DNA of 18,831 nt from Nanosynbacter sp. (GCA_015257635.1 JABZJU010000001.1:1-18831); one strand, 5' to 3'. Shown: positions 6,262-14,112, counted from the stretch's first letter. Numbers and translations: made by a program. The notes: generated by a model from the sequence alone, not told the origin.

Positions 6262-9200
6262 ATGCAAAATGGAGTGCAAAAATCATTATTCGACCTCGAT
6301 TCAACAGACGTTTCTTCTGAGGTTTGGAATGAGCTATCTAATTCTAGCTTAAAATACGAGCAATCGATAGACCCATTATTACGCAAGCGCACTGGAAGCT
6401 ATTATACTTCAATGAGTCTTACGAGTATCATGATGTCCGATCTTCTCAACTCTATGGGCGACGATTATAAACGTAGTATATACAAGAAACGCTTTCTAGA
6501 GCCCTGTGTCGGTACGGGTAATTTTGTTTTTGCCTACCTAAAACATTGCGCAACCCTGGGCTTAAGTAGGAATGAGTCAATTGAGCTGATCAATAATATT
6601 TACGCATGCGATATTAATGACGAAGCTATTTCTTTGTATAAGAAGAATCTAAAAAGATACGTTAAACATCTTTTTAATATAAATTTAAATGATTCATATT
6701 TTTCTACACACGTCGGTGGCGGATTACTATTCGACGTTGACTCCGAGAATATAGACTATATATCAATTGATAGTATTTTTCCTGAAGAAGTCATACAGGA
6801 TGGCTTCGATATTATTGTCACGAATCCACCATACAAAAATCTAAAAGCAGAACGGTCACAGTATCTATCTGATACGGATTATGATATGGATCGTGAAAAG
6901 TATTTCAAAATTGGAAGCATAGCAAAACAACGCTTCCTATTATCGACGACTGGGACGCTTAATCTATATAGGCTGTTTGTCGAAGAGATTTTGATGAAAT
7001 ACTCGTCAAACGATTGTTTCTGTTCGCTTTTAATACCGTCTTCTATTCTATCAGATAAGAGTTGCTCGGATTTAAGAACTTATATGATTAATGAAACGTC
7101 ATTGAGGAATATAAGATTATATCCCGAAACTAGTGCGTATATAGACGCTTCTCAGTCTGTCTGTTCCATTCTTCTAAGAAAGGGTCAGCCGACAAAAGAG
7201 CTACTCGTTTTTGGATCCAATAGTGACTATTCTCGTCCAGGAGCTAAAGTTAGTATATTCGATATAGCCGATAAAGATACCGGTAATGCAATTCTGATTT
7301 TGAATGATCGTGAATATAGTATAAGAAACCAGATGTCTAAGCATCCAAAAATTAGAGATTTACCATATATCCATAATCTTCGAGGCGAATTAGATATTTC
7401 TTTAAATAAAAATTCTATCGTAGGAGAAGAAACGGATTTTGTTCTTTTACGTGGTAGGAATATTGCTTATTATGAGCTCACAAATATGGAATCACTAGAG
7501 CATGCTTCGCCAGTTTTTTATGAGCAAACCGCAAAAAGAACTTTTATTGAAAAGCCCCGACTCGTATGCCAACAGATAGTTAACATGACAAAGGCAAGAC
7601 GAGTTGCTTTTGCCCCTGTTCCAAAAAACGTTATTCTCGCAAATAGTTGCAATTTTATTTCATTAGATGAAAATGATGACAATATTGATTTATTCTTTCT
7701 TCTCGGCGTTCTTAACTCGTCTGTAATTGATTGGTATTTTAAGTTAACTAGTAGTAATAATCATATAAATAATTACGAAATTGATAATTTTCCGATTCCT
7801 GTTCATTCGAACAATAAGCAAGAGATTTCGGAATGCGTTAAGAAATACCTAGATACGAAAGATACCGAACTTCTTAACACTATAAATTCATTAGTAAATG
7901 AAGCTTTCGGTATCGTTGATTATGATAATGAAACTAGACATAAAGGAGGAAAAATGAAGAAAGAGAAAACATTGGAAGAACCATTACCTTTAGCTAAGAA
8001 GGACTTACTTGTTGAGCGTTTTAAAAAAGACCTTTCTCACATTATAGATAATATTACTGCGGATGAATGCCGAGATATTTTATTTGGTAATACTTCTATA
8101 AAAGAAATTATCCTAGTAAAAAAACCAGATATAGACCGATTTCTGAGTAATGTTGCCTCCAGTATGGAAACAAAATATAGAGGAATCTTTGAGAGCATTG
8201 TCTTAAATCATACTACTTTCAAATTAAGTGATCTTGATCTCGAGATGATTAAGCCTATCCCTCAAGGAGGAAATTGGACGAACATTCCAGAAGAAACAGT
8301 CAAAAAATCAAAACGACTTATGCGCATATCGGAAACTGGAGGTCGCACTACATTATACGGCAGATTGGCTTATAATAAGCCAAGCTACACCATTACAACC
8401 TATTTCAATAGACCAGGCAATGGCACGTATGTACACCCGACCCATGAACGCGTCTTGAGTGTACGCGAAGCAGCTAGATTTCAATGTTTTCCGGATAGCT
8501 ATTACTTTTATGGCAACAAAAAGGACACCTTGGAACAAATCGGAAATGCTGTTCCTACATTGCTTGCCTATAATATTGGCAAGTCAATCAAAGAAAAAAC
8601 TGGTTGCTCTACATCGGTTGACTTATTTTCGGGCGCAGGAGGACTAACATATGGTTTTAAATTGGCTGGCATAAGAGCACTTATCTCGAATGACTTTTTT
8701 GAAGCATCATGTGTTACCCTAAAAACCAACTGTCCAGAAATTGATGTCACTTGTGGTGATATTACAGACGATAATGTTAAAAAGCGCGTAATTGAAGCCG
8801 GTATTAAGGGTAAGGCTGATATTATTTGTGGTGGGCCGCCATGCCAGGGTTTCTCATTAGCTGGATATCGGAATGCTGACGATCCTAGAAACCAAATGTT
8901 TAGGCATTTTGTTGAAATAGTTTCAAAAGTTAATCCAAAGGTTGTCGTCTTCGAGAATGTTGAAGGGCTCATGAGTTTTCAGGGCGGCAAAACATACCGA
9001 AATATAATTTCGCTCTTTTCCGAATTAGGCTATGAAGCAGAGGGTCGCTTGCTCCACACCGTTCAATACGGAGCACCCCAAAAGCGAAAAAGGGTAATTA
9101 TTCTATGTATAAGGAAGGATCTTAAAATATCGCCATCCGACGTCTATCCTAAGCCAATTACTCCAGAAGAAGAGAACCAAATTACCGTTAAGGATACAAT

Positions 9201-9336
9201 TTTCGATCTTGAAAATGTTGAATGTTCAGAATCAGCAAGATATGCAAGTGATTATTCTTCGCCAATAATCAAGTTCTTTAAAGGTGGGTTTAGTGCTGAG
9301 GAATATTGCAAAACGATTGCGTATATTTCTCAATAA
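6262..9336 (+). CDS. Fused type IIS DNA methyltransferase: N6-adenine MTase + circularly permuted C5-cytosine MTase
   Basis: A 1024-residue bifunctional modification enzyme. Residues 1 to about 560 form an N6-adenine MTase of the Alw26I/Eco31I/Esp3I type: SAM motif EPCVGTGNF (80-88), catalytic NPPY (188-191), then a TaqI-like target-recognition part ending GVLNSSVIDWYF...INNYEIDNFPIP. Residues about 565-1024 form a C5-cytosine MTase whose motifs are permuted: motif IX (VREAARFQ, 734-741) and X (GNAVP, 761-765) come first. They are followed by I (DLFSGAGG, 787-794), IV (GGPPCQGFS with catalytic Cys861), VI (FENVEG, Glu898) and VIII (QKRKR, 940-944). All catalytic residues are intact. Such pairs methylate A on one strand and C on the other of an asymmetric GTCTC/GAGAC-type site. 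The start is ATG 6262, 8 nt after the -10; in-frame TTG 6211 and ATG 6244 overlap the promoter. The gene is AT-rich relative to its neighbours. Its last 47 bp overlap the endonuclease gene on the other strand. Confidence 0.92.
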   Translation: MQNGVQKSLFDLDSTDVSSEVWNELSNSSLKYEQSIDPLLRKRTGSYYTSMSLTSIMMSDLLNSMGDDYKRSIYKKRFLEPCVGTGNFVFAYLKHCATLGLSRNESIELINNIYACDINDEAISLYKKNLKRYVKHLFNINLNDSYFSTHVGGGLLFDVDSENIDYISIDSIFPEEVIQDGFDIIVTNPPYKNLKAERSQYLSDTDYDMDREKYFKIGSIAKQRFLLSTTGTLNLYRLFVEEILMKYSSNDCFCSLLIPSSILSDKSCSDLRTYMINETSLRNIRLYPETSAYIDASQSVCSILLRKGQPTKELLVFGSNSDYSRPGAKVSIFDIADKDTGNAILILNDREYSIRNQMSKHPKIRDLPYIHNLRGELDISLNKNSIVGEETDFVLLRGRNIAYYELTNMESLEHASPVFYEQTAKRTFIEKPRLVCQQIVNMTKARRVAFAPVPKNVILANSCNFISLDENDDNIDLFFLLGVLNSSVIDWYFKLTSSNNHINNYEIDNFPIPVHSNNKQEISECVKKYLDTKDTELLNTINSLVNEAFGIVDYDNETRHKGGKMKKEKTLEEPLPLAKKDLLVERFKKDLSHIIDNITADECRDILFGNTSIKEIILVKKPDIDRFLSNVASSMETKYRGIFESIVLNHTTFKLSDLDLEMIKPIPQGGNWTNIPEETVKKSKRLMRISETGGRTTLYGRLAYNKPSYTITTYFNRPGNGTYVHPTHERVLSVREAARFQCFPDSYYFYGNKKDTLEQIGNAVPTLLAYNIGKSIKEKTGCSTSVDLFSGAGGLTYGFKLAGIRALISNDFFEASCVTLKTNCPEIDVTCGDITDDNVKKRVIEAGIKGKADIICGGPPCQGFSLAGYRNADDPRNQMFRHFVEIVSKVNPKVVVFENVEGLMSFQGGKTYRNIISLFSELGYEAEGRLLHTVQYGAPQKRKRVIILCIRKDLKISPSDVYPKPITPEEENQITVKDTIFDLENVECSESARYASDYSSPIIKFFKGGFSAEEYCKTIAYISQ
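7942..7956 (+). promoter_or_regulatory. Internal Shine-Dalgarno and in-frame ATG at the MTase fusion joint
   Basis: AAAGGAGGA (7942-7950) lies 3 nt before ATG 7954, in frame with the MTase (Met565). It falls exactly between the adenine-MTase and cytosine-MTase halves. Translation from here would give a complete 460-residue permuted C5 MTase. Confidence 0.6.
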
Positions 9337-10714
9337 TGGCATTCTCCTCGGCTGCAACTAACGATTCAATTTTTGATTTGACAGAAATATATGGATCGCC
9401 ATTGTTGATCATTTCACAAATCTCATCTAATCTTCTAAAGTCATTTTGGTCTAGCGAGCTGGTTAAATTACGGTTTTCCTTAGCATTGTAGTCGTCAACC
9501 GAGTTAATTGCGATTCGGAAATACCTCTGCATTTCGTTGCTGTTTCTGCCTGTAAAATGCCTTGGTGATTGTTCAATAATGTTTCCTTTTTCATCAAATT
9601 CATATGCATAATCAAAATACTTGGCATTCTGTTCGAGAAAGCAATTGATTAAATAATCTTTTCCATTCTGTGTCCTATGAATAATTTGACCCAATATAAA
9701 CATAAAGTTAAACATGCTTTGTTTTAACATATCACGATAAATCGTGGCCACTTTTTCTGGATGAAGTTTATAATTCTTTTTTATGTATTCCCACACAATC
9801 TTTGAATACCAAGACATTGGGTATATACCGGTCCTAGACTCGACTTCGAGGATTTTCTCCAAGTCTCCAATAGTGAGTCGATCTCGTTTCGTAGAGTTGT
9901 CGCCTTTATCCATAGGCTGTAAATATCTCGGATCATGGACGAATCCTAATGAGATTGGCCCAATATGATCTGCCGAAGTACCCTTGAAGAATGAAGAGCC
10001 CATAAACATATTTGCCGCATGAATATTGCCATCACTCCAATATTCATATGCTCTTCTGTCTTTCGTATAGCTTTTCATATTATCGGCGTGCCTGCCTGTA
10101 TCCTGTGTCGATCTACAACATAAGTTATAGGTATGAAAACCATCAAAACGGTCAGGAAAATTAGACATTGCTCCTGGACTTAGGATCTTCTTATTTGAAT
10201 TTCTGCTAGCATCTTCCAAGAAGTCAATTATACTCTGTTTGTCTATCTTGCCATTGTATGACTTGTCGGCGCCTACACATCCAAGGAAAAAAGAAACGAG
10301 CTCCGATTCGGTATTGCCAGACTCGATTAGATTATCCCATATTTCACTTATGTGGGTCGTATTGTAAAATCTTTTTCCAAATTTTTTCTCAATCTTATCA
10401 ATGAGATGAGCGGTTGGGTAATGATAAAATATGGATATTTTTCGACCGCAAACTTGACAAACTTTTTCTCCAGTCGGGTGAATTTTGCGCATAACTTTTG
10501 CATACACCCCAGGTTTAATTTCGAAGCTAAATTCTTTTGCTTTCTCTTCGCACCATTTCATGCGGCCCTGCCTAATTGCCGAATTCTTGTTTGCGACGAC
10601 CCAATTCAACGAACCATCTTGCCCTCTTTCGATAGGTAAGTTTTTGTAGTTGGGGTGGCTAGCAATAAACTCGGTGTATTTTATAAATTCTGGATGCCAA
10701 TTTTTCGATGCCAT
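9290..10714 (-). CDS. Type IIS restriction endonuclease, Alw26I/Eco31I/Esp3I family (HNH nuclease)
   Basis: A 474-residue protein, assigned from overall sequence character and from its partner MTase. Enzymes of this family recognise GTCTC, GGTCTC or CGTCTC and cut a few bases outside it. ADHIGPISLG (D249-H250) followed by GDNSTKRD (N273) fits the single ββα-Me/HNH active site described for Eco31I (Asp, His, Asn). CQVC (86-89) and CC (199-200) could bind a structural zinc. The start is ATG at 10714, with AAGGA just upstream and a TGtTATAAT promoter beyond. The open frame extends 44 codons further (to 10846), but that stretch runs across the promoter and into the neighbouring pseudogene. The 3' end overlaps the MTase gene convergently by 47 bp. 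It is AT-rich like the MTase, consistent with transfer as a unit. Confidence 0.82.
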   Translation of the reverse strand: MASKNWHPEFIKYTEFIASHPNYKNLPIERGQDGSLNWVVANKNSAIRQGRMKWCEEKAKEFSFEIKPGVYAKVMRKIHPTGEKVCQVCGRKISIFYHYPTAHLIDKIEKKFGKRFYNTTHISEIWDNLIESGNTESELVSFFLGCVGADKSYNGKIDKQSIIDFLEDASRNSNKKILSPGAMSNFPDRFDGFHTYNLCCRSTQDTGRHADNMKSYTKDRRAYEYWSDGNIHAANMFMGSSFFKGTSADHIGPISLGFVHDPRYLQPMDKGDNSTKRDRLTIGDLEKILEVESRTGIYPMSWYSKIVWEYIKKNYKLHPEKVATIYRDMLKQSMFNFMFILGQIIHRTQNGKDYLINCFLEQNAKYFDYAYEFDEKGNIIEQSPRHFTGRNSNEMQRYFRIAINSVDDYNAKENRNLTSSLDQNDFRRLDEICEMINNGDPYISVKSKIESLVAAEENAIIEKYTQSFCNIPQH

Positions 10715-10732
10715 AATTTTTTCCTTTTTTCT

Positions 10733-10741
10733 ATTATAACA
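10733..10741 (-). promoter_or_regulatory. Extended -10 promoter of the endonuclease gene
   Basis: On the minus strand, TGtTATAAT (hexamer 10738 down to 10733). Transcription should start near 10726, giving a leader of about 12 nt that holds the AAGGA ribosome-binding site of ATG 10714. Unlike the MTase gene, this start has a Shine-Dalgarno. Confidence 0.65.
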
Positions 10742-10790
10742 TAAGACCATTAAAAATTGAAATAAGCAAACAAATGTGTTATAATAATAG

Positions 10791-11093
10791 AGATGGGCGA
10801 TACCTCTGCGGTACTGGGATAGCATACGGAAAGCGGAGGCGATCATTGCGGCGGCAAATCACGACGGGGATTCAGATTCAACAGCGGCAATAACTGGAAA
10901 TATCGTTGGAGCGAGGGTCGGATATAAAAACATACCGGATTATTACAAAGATAATATTGAACTCAAGGACGTAATATTGGAGCCCGCGGACGATATGGCA
11001 AAAAATATGCCACTCAAAAAGATTGACGACAAGCACCTTGAACCGACGGATGAATGGCTGAATAAATATTTATACTTGGAAAAGAAAGATTAG
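10791..11093 (+). pseudogene. ADP-ribosylglycohydrolase (DraG family), C-terminal remnant
   Basis: An open frame of 100 residues to the TAG at 11091-11093, with an in-frame TAG at 10788-10790 just before it and no proper start. It contains KAEAIIAAANHDGDSDSTAA and then ITGNIVGARVGYKNIP, the C-terminal metal-binding 'NH.GDSDST..I.GNI.GA..G' signature of DraG-type ADP-ribosylglycohydrolases. IELKDVILEPADD is also typical of the family's end. Full-length members are about 280-350 residues, so roughly two thirds of the 5' part is gone. Just upstream an extended -10 (10780-10785) with ATG 10793 at 7 nt looks like an original leaderless start. That frame stops after nine codons, so an internal deletion with frameshift is likely. 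The loss lies directly at the edge of the R-M cassette. Confidence 0.8.
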
Positions 11094-11176
11094 AGTCCGG
11101 GACGTCTTATCAATTGGCGAAGTAAGCATAAAAATTAGTAAAATCTGATACAGGTCTAGCATTTTCACTTCACCCA

Positions 11177-11185
11177 TGCTATAAT
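11177..11185 (+). promoter_or_regulatory. Extended -10 promoter of rpmG
   Basis: TGcTATAAT perfect extended -10 (hexamer 11180-11185), 37 nt before ATG 11223. This gives a leader of about 30 nt containing AAAGAG upstream of the ATG. Confidence 0.65.
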
Positions 11186-11222
11186 TAGTCAAGACGTTTT
11201 ATAAAATCTAACGAGTAAAGAG

Positions 11223-11441
11223 ATGGCAAAGAAGAATACGAAACGAAAGCTGATTGGTTTGGTGAGTAACTTGAGCAACCACCGAACTTACTATACTACT
11301 GTTAACACCCAGAACCGCACCACAAAAGGTCAGGGTAAATTGACACTACGTAAGTACGACCCAATTGCAAAGCAACACGCTACTTACACCGAGACTAAGA
11401 AGAACCTTGGTCGTAACGAAGTTAAAGCTCGTAAAAGCTAA
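11223..11441 (+). CDS. rpmG: 50S ribosomal protein L33
   Basis: A 72-residue basic protein of the large ribosomal subunit, near the E site. The start MAKKNTKRKLIGLVSNLSNHRTYYTT and the end KLTLRKYDPIAKQHATYTETKK match the bacterial L33 pattern (K-x-x-L-V-S...YTT.K...KLELKK.DP...QH..Y.E.K). The four zinc-binding cysteines of C+ L33 are absent, so this is the zinc-free form. It is slightly longer than usual (about 50-56) because of an insertion around residues 29-37 and a basic C-terminal tail. The ATG follows a short leader with AAAGAG. A strong terminator follows, so it is monocistronic. Confidence 0.85.
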   Translation: MAKKNTKRKLIGLVSNLSNHRTYYTTVNTQNRTTKGQGKLTLRKYDPIAKQHATYTETKKNLGRNEVKARKS

Positions 11442-11460
11442 TTTAACAGGATTATACAGA

Positions 11461-11490
11461 AACTCCCTCGCATTAAGAGGGAGTTTTTAT
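11461..11490 (+). terminator. Intrinsic terminator of rpmG
   Basis: AACTCCCTC (11461-11469) pairs with GAGGGAGTT (11477-11485): a 9-bp stem, 7-nt loop and T-run. It separates rpmG from the convergent GH57 gene. Confidence 0.9.
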
Positions 11491-11507
11491 TTGGCAAGAA
11501 TGTCTGA

Positions 11508-12710
11508 CTATTTCCTCAATCGAGATTTCATATCACGAATAGTATTCATATAGTAAAGAAAAGCGTCGTATGGCGAATCATACGGGCTAAAATAAGCGTG
11601 GACATCGCCGTCGGTAAAATTCTTCGTTCCCATGTAATAGAAGTGGTCTGAAGTTTGCAATTTTCGCCAATCGCTAATTAAACCTTCGTCTTTACTGTTC
11701 AAGACCTCATCTTCAAGCTCATAGACATATCGCAAAGCTTCTTTCTGCAGGCTGTTTCCGTTCCAAGCCGTCAAATCTCGCTCGGCGTCCGCCCACGTTA
11801 CAGGCGACGGCATACTTATTTCACCGGCAGGCGCATTCGCGTCCAGTGCTTCGCTAACGGTATAGAAAGTATTGCCATTAGTACTCAGCCATTTATCAAC
11901 AAAGTTCTCAAAGAAGCCGAAAATCCCAGATTCCGCCCATTGATGTTCGCCGAAAGTTTCATAATCCATAAACAAGTTAAGTAGTGGCGCGTAACGGACA
12001 GAATCTTCCACCCACGTATTAAACTTATCCGCAGTCAACGGCCATTCATTCCATTTTCGATCACTAAACCTAAACGCCAAATCATCGCTCAATCGATAAT
12101 TCTTAAGTAGCAATCCAATTTTCTTCGTGCCTCTTGGGCGATATACATAATTCGGACTGCGCCAATTCAGAATCGGATCCCAGCCTTCAGCCAACACACC
12201 CTTAAAGCCATCCTGCTCAGCCCATTTTGCCAAGTCATCACTATACGCCAATTCTGTATTTGCCAAAACTCGCGTTTCCGCACCAAAAATCTCGCGAATC
12301 TTCCAGCTGTGAAGCTCAACTTGACGCTCGAATTCCTTACGCGAATAGAAAAACGCCAGACTGTGATGATACGGACTTGATAATATTTCTACTTGACCAG
12401 TCTTTACCAAGCGCTTAAAGCTCTCCAAAACTTCAGGATTAAACCTTTCAGCTTGCTCTAAAAACGTTCCACTAAAACTCAGCGAGATCTTAAAATCAGG
12501 ATATTTTTTCAATAATTTTTCAAGCAAAGCATTCATCGGCAAATACGACTTTTCTGCAACTTTTTGGAATATTTTTTGATTGTCCTGATCTGGATTTTGA
12601 CCGCCAGAGAAATAATTATGCTTCCAAGCCACGTCAAATATACTATACTCGCGTATTCGCCACGGTTGGTGTACGTGTAGATATAAAACTATTCCTTTAT
12701 TTTTATTCAT
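11508..12710 (-). CDS. Glycoside hydrolase family 57 (alpha-amylase/branching-type)
   Basis: A 400-residue GH57 protein acting on alpha-glucans, either hydrolysing alpha-1,4 bonds or transferring chains as a branching enzyme. The N-terminal LHVHQPWR (residues 11-18) is the family's HQP motif. NTELAYSDD carries Glu153, the expected nucleophile, and FMDYETFGEH carries Asp249, the expected acid/base. No signal peptide is present, so it acts on intracellular glucan. The start is ATG 12710 with AAAGGAG 8 nt upstream; the in-frame ATG at 12740 lies inside the upstream gene. ATG overlaps the TGA of the GT4 gene (ATGA, 12707-12710), so the two are translationally coupled. The pairing points to synthesis or remodelling of a glycogen-like polymer. 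Substrate is not determined by sequence. Confidence 0.88.
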   Translation of the reverse strand: MNKNKGIVLYLHVHQPWRIREYSIFDVAWKHNYFSGGQNPDQDNQKIFQKVAEKSYLPMNALLEKLLKKYPDFKISLSFSGTFLEQAERFNPEVLESFKRLVKTGQVEILSSPYHHSLAFFYSRKEFERQVELHSWKIREIFGAETRVLANTELAYSDDLAKWAEQDGFKGVLAEGWDPILNWRSPNYVYRPRGTKKIGLLLKNYRLSDDLAFRFSDRKWNEWPLTADKFNTWVEDSVRYAPLLNLFMDYETFGEHQWAESGIFGFFENFVDKWLSTNGNTFYTVSEALDANAPAGEISMPSPVTWADAERDLTAWNGNSLQKEALRYVYELEDEVLNSKDEGLISDWRKLQTSDHFYYMGTKNFTDGDVHAYFSPYDSPYDAFLYYMNTIRDMKSRLRK

Positions 12711-13909
12711 ACCAGCGCTCCTTTGTACAGTTTCAGACATTTTCTAGCGGCGTCTTGCCAGGAAATTCTTGCGTATTCATTCTTAACGTTTTTCTTCAAA
12801 GACTTCTGTAAGGCAGGTGATTCAGCGATATTAACAATTTCATCCGCCAATTTATTCACATCCCAATAGTCAAACCGCATAATATTATTCAGAACCTCAC
12901 CAACGCCAGATTGGCGACTAATAAGTAACGCCGTGTCATGATGCGCCGCCTCCAAGGCAGTCAAACCAAATGGCTCAGAAACCGAACTCATCACAAAAAC
13001 ATCAATCAAACAGTAAATATCTCGCCACTGTTTTCCGCGCACAAATCCCGTAAAAATCATCTTATCGCTAATCCCTAAATCTGCCGCTAGTTCAATCAAT
13101 TCATCTCTTTGCTCACCATTTCCAGATAAAACAAAAACAATCTTCTCATATTTTTCAAGCGCCTTCGCTGCAGCTCGCACAAAATACGTCAAACCCTTCT
13201 GAACCGTGAGTCGCGTCAACGCGCCAACAACCGTATAGCCATCCTTTTTCAACTCCTCCAAATATCTGTAAGTACTGGCGTCATACTCATGCGGCGGCAA
13301 ATCAGCCAAATCAATCGCGTTATAAACCACCTCAATTTTCTCTGGCGGAATGTGATAATTCTTAACAATTATTTCCTTCGTGATTTCACTAACGGCGATT
13401 ATCCGATCAGCCATCAACAAGCCTTGTTGCTCAATTTCGTGAACCAGAGGATTTCCTGACTGCTCGCCAGAACGGTCAAATTCCGTCGCGTGAACGTGCA
13501 CAATTAGCGGCGCGCCCGTCATCTCCTTAGCAATTATTCCAGCTTCCATCGTCAACCAATCATGCGCGTGAATTGCATCGGGCTGATGATTTTTCACAAA
13601 CTTCCGAACGTATTTGCCGTAACGCCTCTGTACAGCGCGCATCGGCGAAAGACCATATTCGTCCTTAGCGTTTTCACGGTCTTCCTCTGAACCGTTATTA
13701 TACGCACCCAAATCGTGATAATTCGGCGGCAAAGGAGTAGCTGAATAGATATTCATATAGTCAATTCCGGGATGCTTGGCGGTGTAGGGGATAATAAAGT
13801 CAATATCAACGCCCTCCGAAGCAAGCGCCTTCGACATCTGATAGCAAGCAACGCCAAGTCCGCCACTATTGTGCGGAGGAAGTTCCCACCCAAGCATTAA
13901 AATTTTCAT
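12707..13909 (-). CDS. GT4 glycosyltransferase, glycogen/starch synthase-like
   Basis: A 400-residue GT-B glycosyltransferase. MKILMLGWELPPHNSGGLGVACYQ is the N-terminal nucleotide-sugar synthase signature with the GGLG glycine loop. DAIHAHDWLT is typical of glycogen synthases and sucrose-synthase-like GT4/GT5 enzymes. SEPFGLTALEA near residue 320 is the E-x7-E donor-binding motif of retaining GT4 enzymes. It probably elongates an alpha-1,4-glucan from UDP- or ADP-glucose, in concert with the coupled GH57 enzyme. The open frame extends to 13948, but that start would lie upstream of the promoter. ATG 13909 follows TTGAAA-17-TACAAT by 10 nt and aligns with the family N-terminus. The transcript is nearly leaderless. 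Confidence 0.85.
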   Translation of the reverse strand: MKILMLGWELPPHNSGGLGVACYQMSKALASEGVDIDFIIPYTAKHPGIDYMNIYSATPLPPNYHDLGAYNNGSEEDRENAKDEYGLSPMRAVQRRYGKYVRKFVKNHQPDAIHAHDWLTMEAGIIAKEMTGAPLIVHVHATEFDRSGEQSGNPLVHEIEQQGLLMADRIIAVSEITKEIIVKNYHIPPEKIEVVYNAIDLADLPPHEYDASTYRYLEELKKDGYTVVGALTRLTVQKGLTYFVRAAAKALEKYEKIVFVLSGNGEQRDELIELAADLGISDKMIFTGFVRGKQWRDIYCLIDVFVMSSVSEPFGLTALEAAHHDTALLISRQSGVGEVLNNIMRFDYWDVNKLADEIVNIAESPALQKSLKKNVKNEYARISWQDAARKCLKLYKGALV

Positions 13910-13919
13910 CTCTGAGTTA

Positions 13920-13948
13920 ATTGTAGAACTACGCTTATGTTTTTTCAA
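13920..13948 (-). promoter_or_regulatory. Promoter of the GT4-GH57 operon
   Basis: On the minus strand: -35 TTGAAA (13948-13943), exactly 17-nt spacer, -10 TACAAT (13925-13920), then 10 nt to ATG 13909. It decides the GT4 start. Confidence 0.65.
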
Positions 13949-13998
13949 GGGATTTTGGGATCTTTTTCACGAGTTTTTATTTTTCACAATTTTAACAT

Positions 13999-14026
13999 TT
14001 GCGACAAAGCTAATTCGTGATAAAAT
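13999..14026 (+). promoter_or_regulatory. Promoter of tRNA-Trp
   Basis: TGaTAAAAT extended -10 (hexamer 14021-14026) with TTGCGA (13999-14004) at 16-nt spacing. Transcription should begin within a few bases of the tRNA 5' end at 14036. Confidence 0.6.
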
Positions 14027-14035
14027 AGTTGCTAT

Positions 14036-14112
14036 AGGAGTGTAGCTCAGGTGGCTAGAGCACTGGTCTCCAAAACCAGGTGTCGGGGGTTCGAGTCCCT
14101 CCACTCCTGCCA
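14036..14112 (+). tRNA. tRNA-Trp (anticodon CCA)
   Basis: A 77-nt cloverleaf. Acceptor AGGAGTG pairs with CACTCCT, with discriminator G and encoded CCA. Anticodon stem CTGGT/ACCAG closes the loop CTCCAAA (anticodon CCA, reads UGG only). The G discriminator fits bacterial TrpRS recognition. The CCA rather than UCA anticodon agrees with UGA being a stop here. It contains a GGTCTC hexamer at 14065-14070. Confidence 0.96.

Noticed and set aside
8568..8972. 134-codon minus-strand open frame inside the MTase
   Set aside because: Lies antisense to the conserved C5 motifs I-IV, with no start signals or family resemblance; a shadow frame.
6262..9336. BREX (PglX) or other multi-gene phage-defence system
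   Set aside because: The adenine-MTase half resembles PglX-type enzymes in general fold, but no BREX partners (PglZ, BrxL, BrxC) are present and the convergent gene is a restriction endonuclease.
10715..10846. 44-codon N-terminal extension of the endonuclease (start at 10846)
   Set aside because: It runs through the gene's own TGtTATAAT promoter and into the antisense of the ADP-ribosylglycohydrolase remnant; ATG 10714 has a proper ribosome-binding site.
5732..11222. Integrative element with att sites at tRNA-Thr(GGU)
   Set aside because: No copy of the tRNA 3' end, no integrase and no transposase were found in the interval.
11223..11441. Reading this small ribosomal protein as L28 (rpmB)
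   Set aside because: The KLTLRKYDPIAKQH...Y.E.KK pattern is that of L33; L28 signatures are absent.
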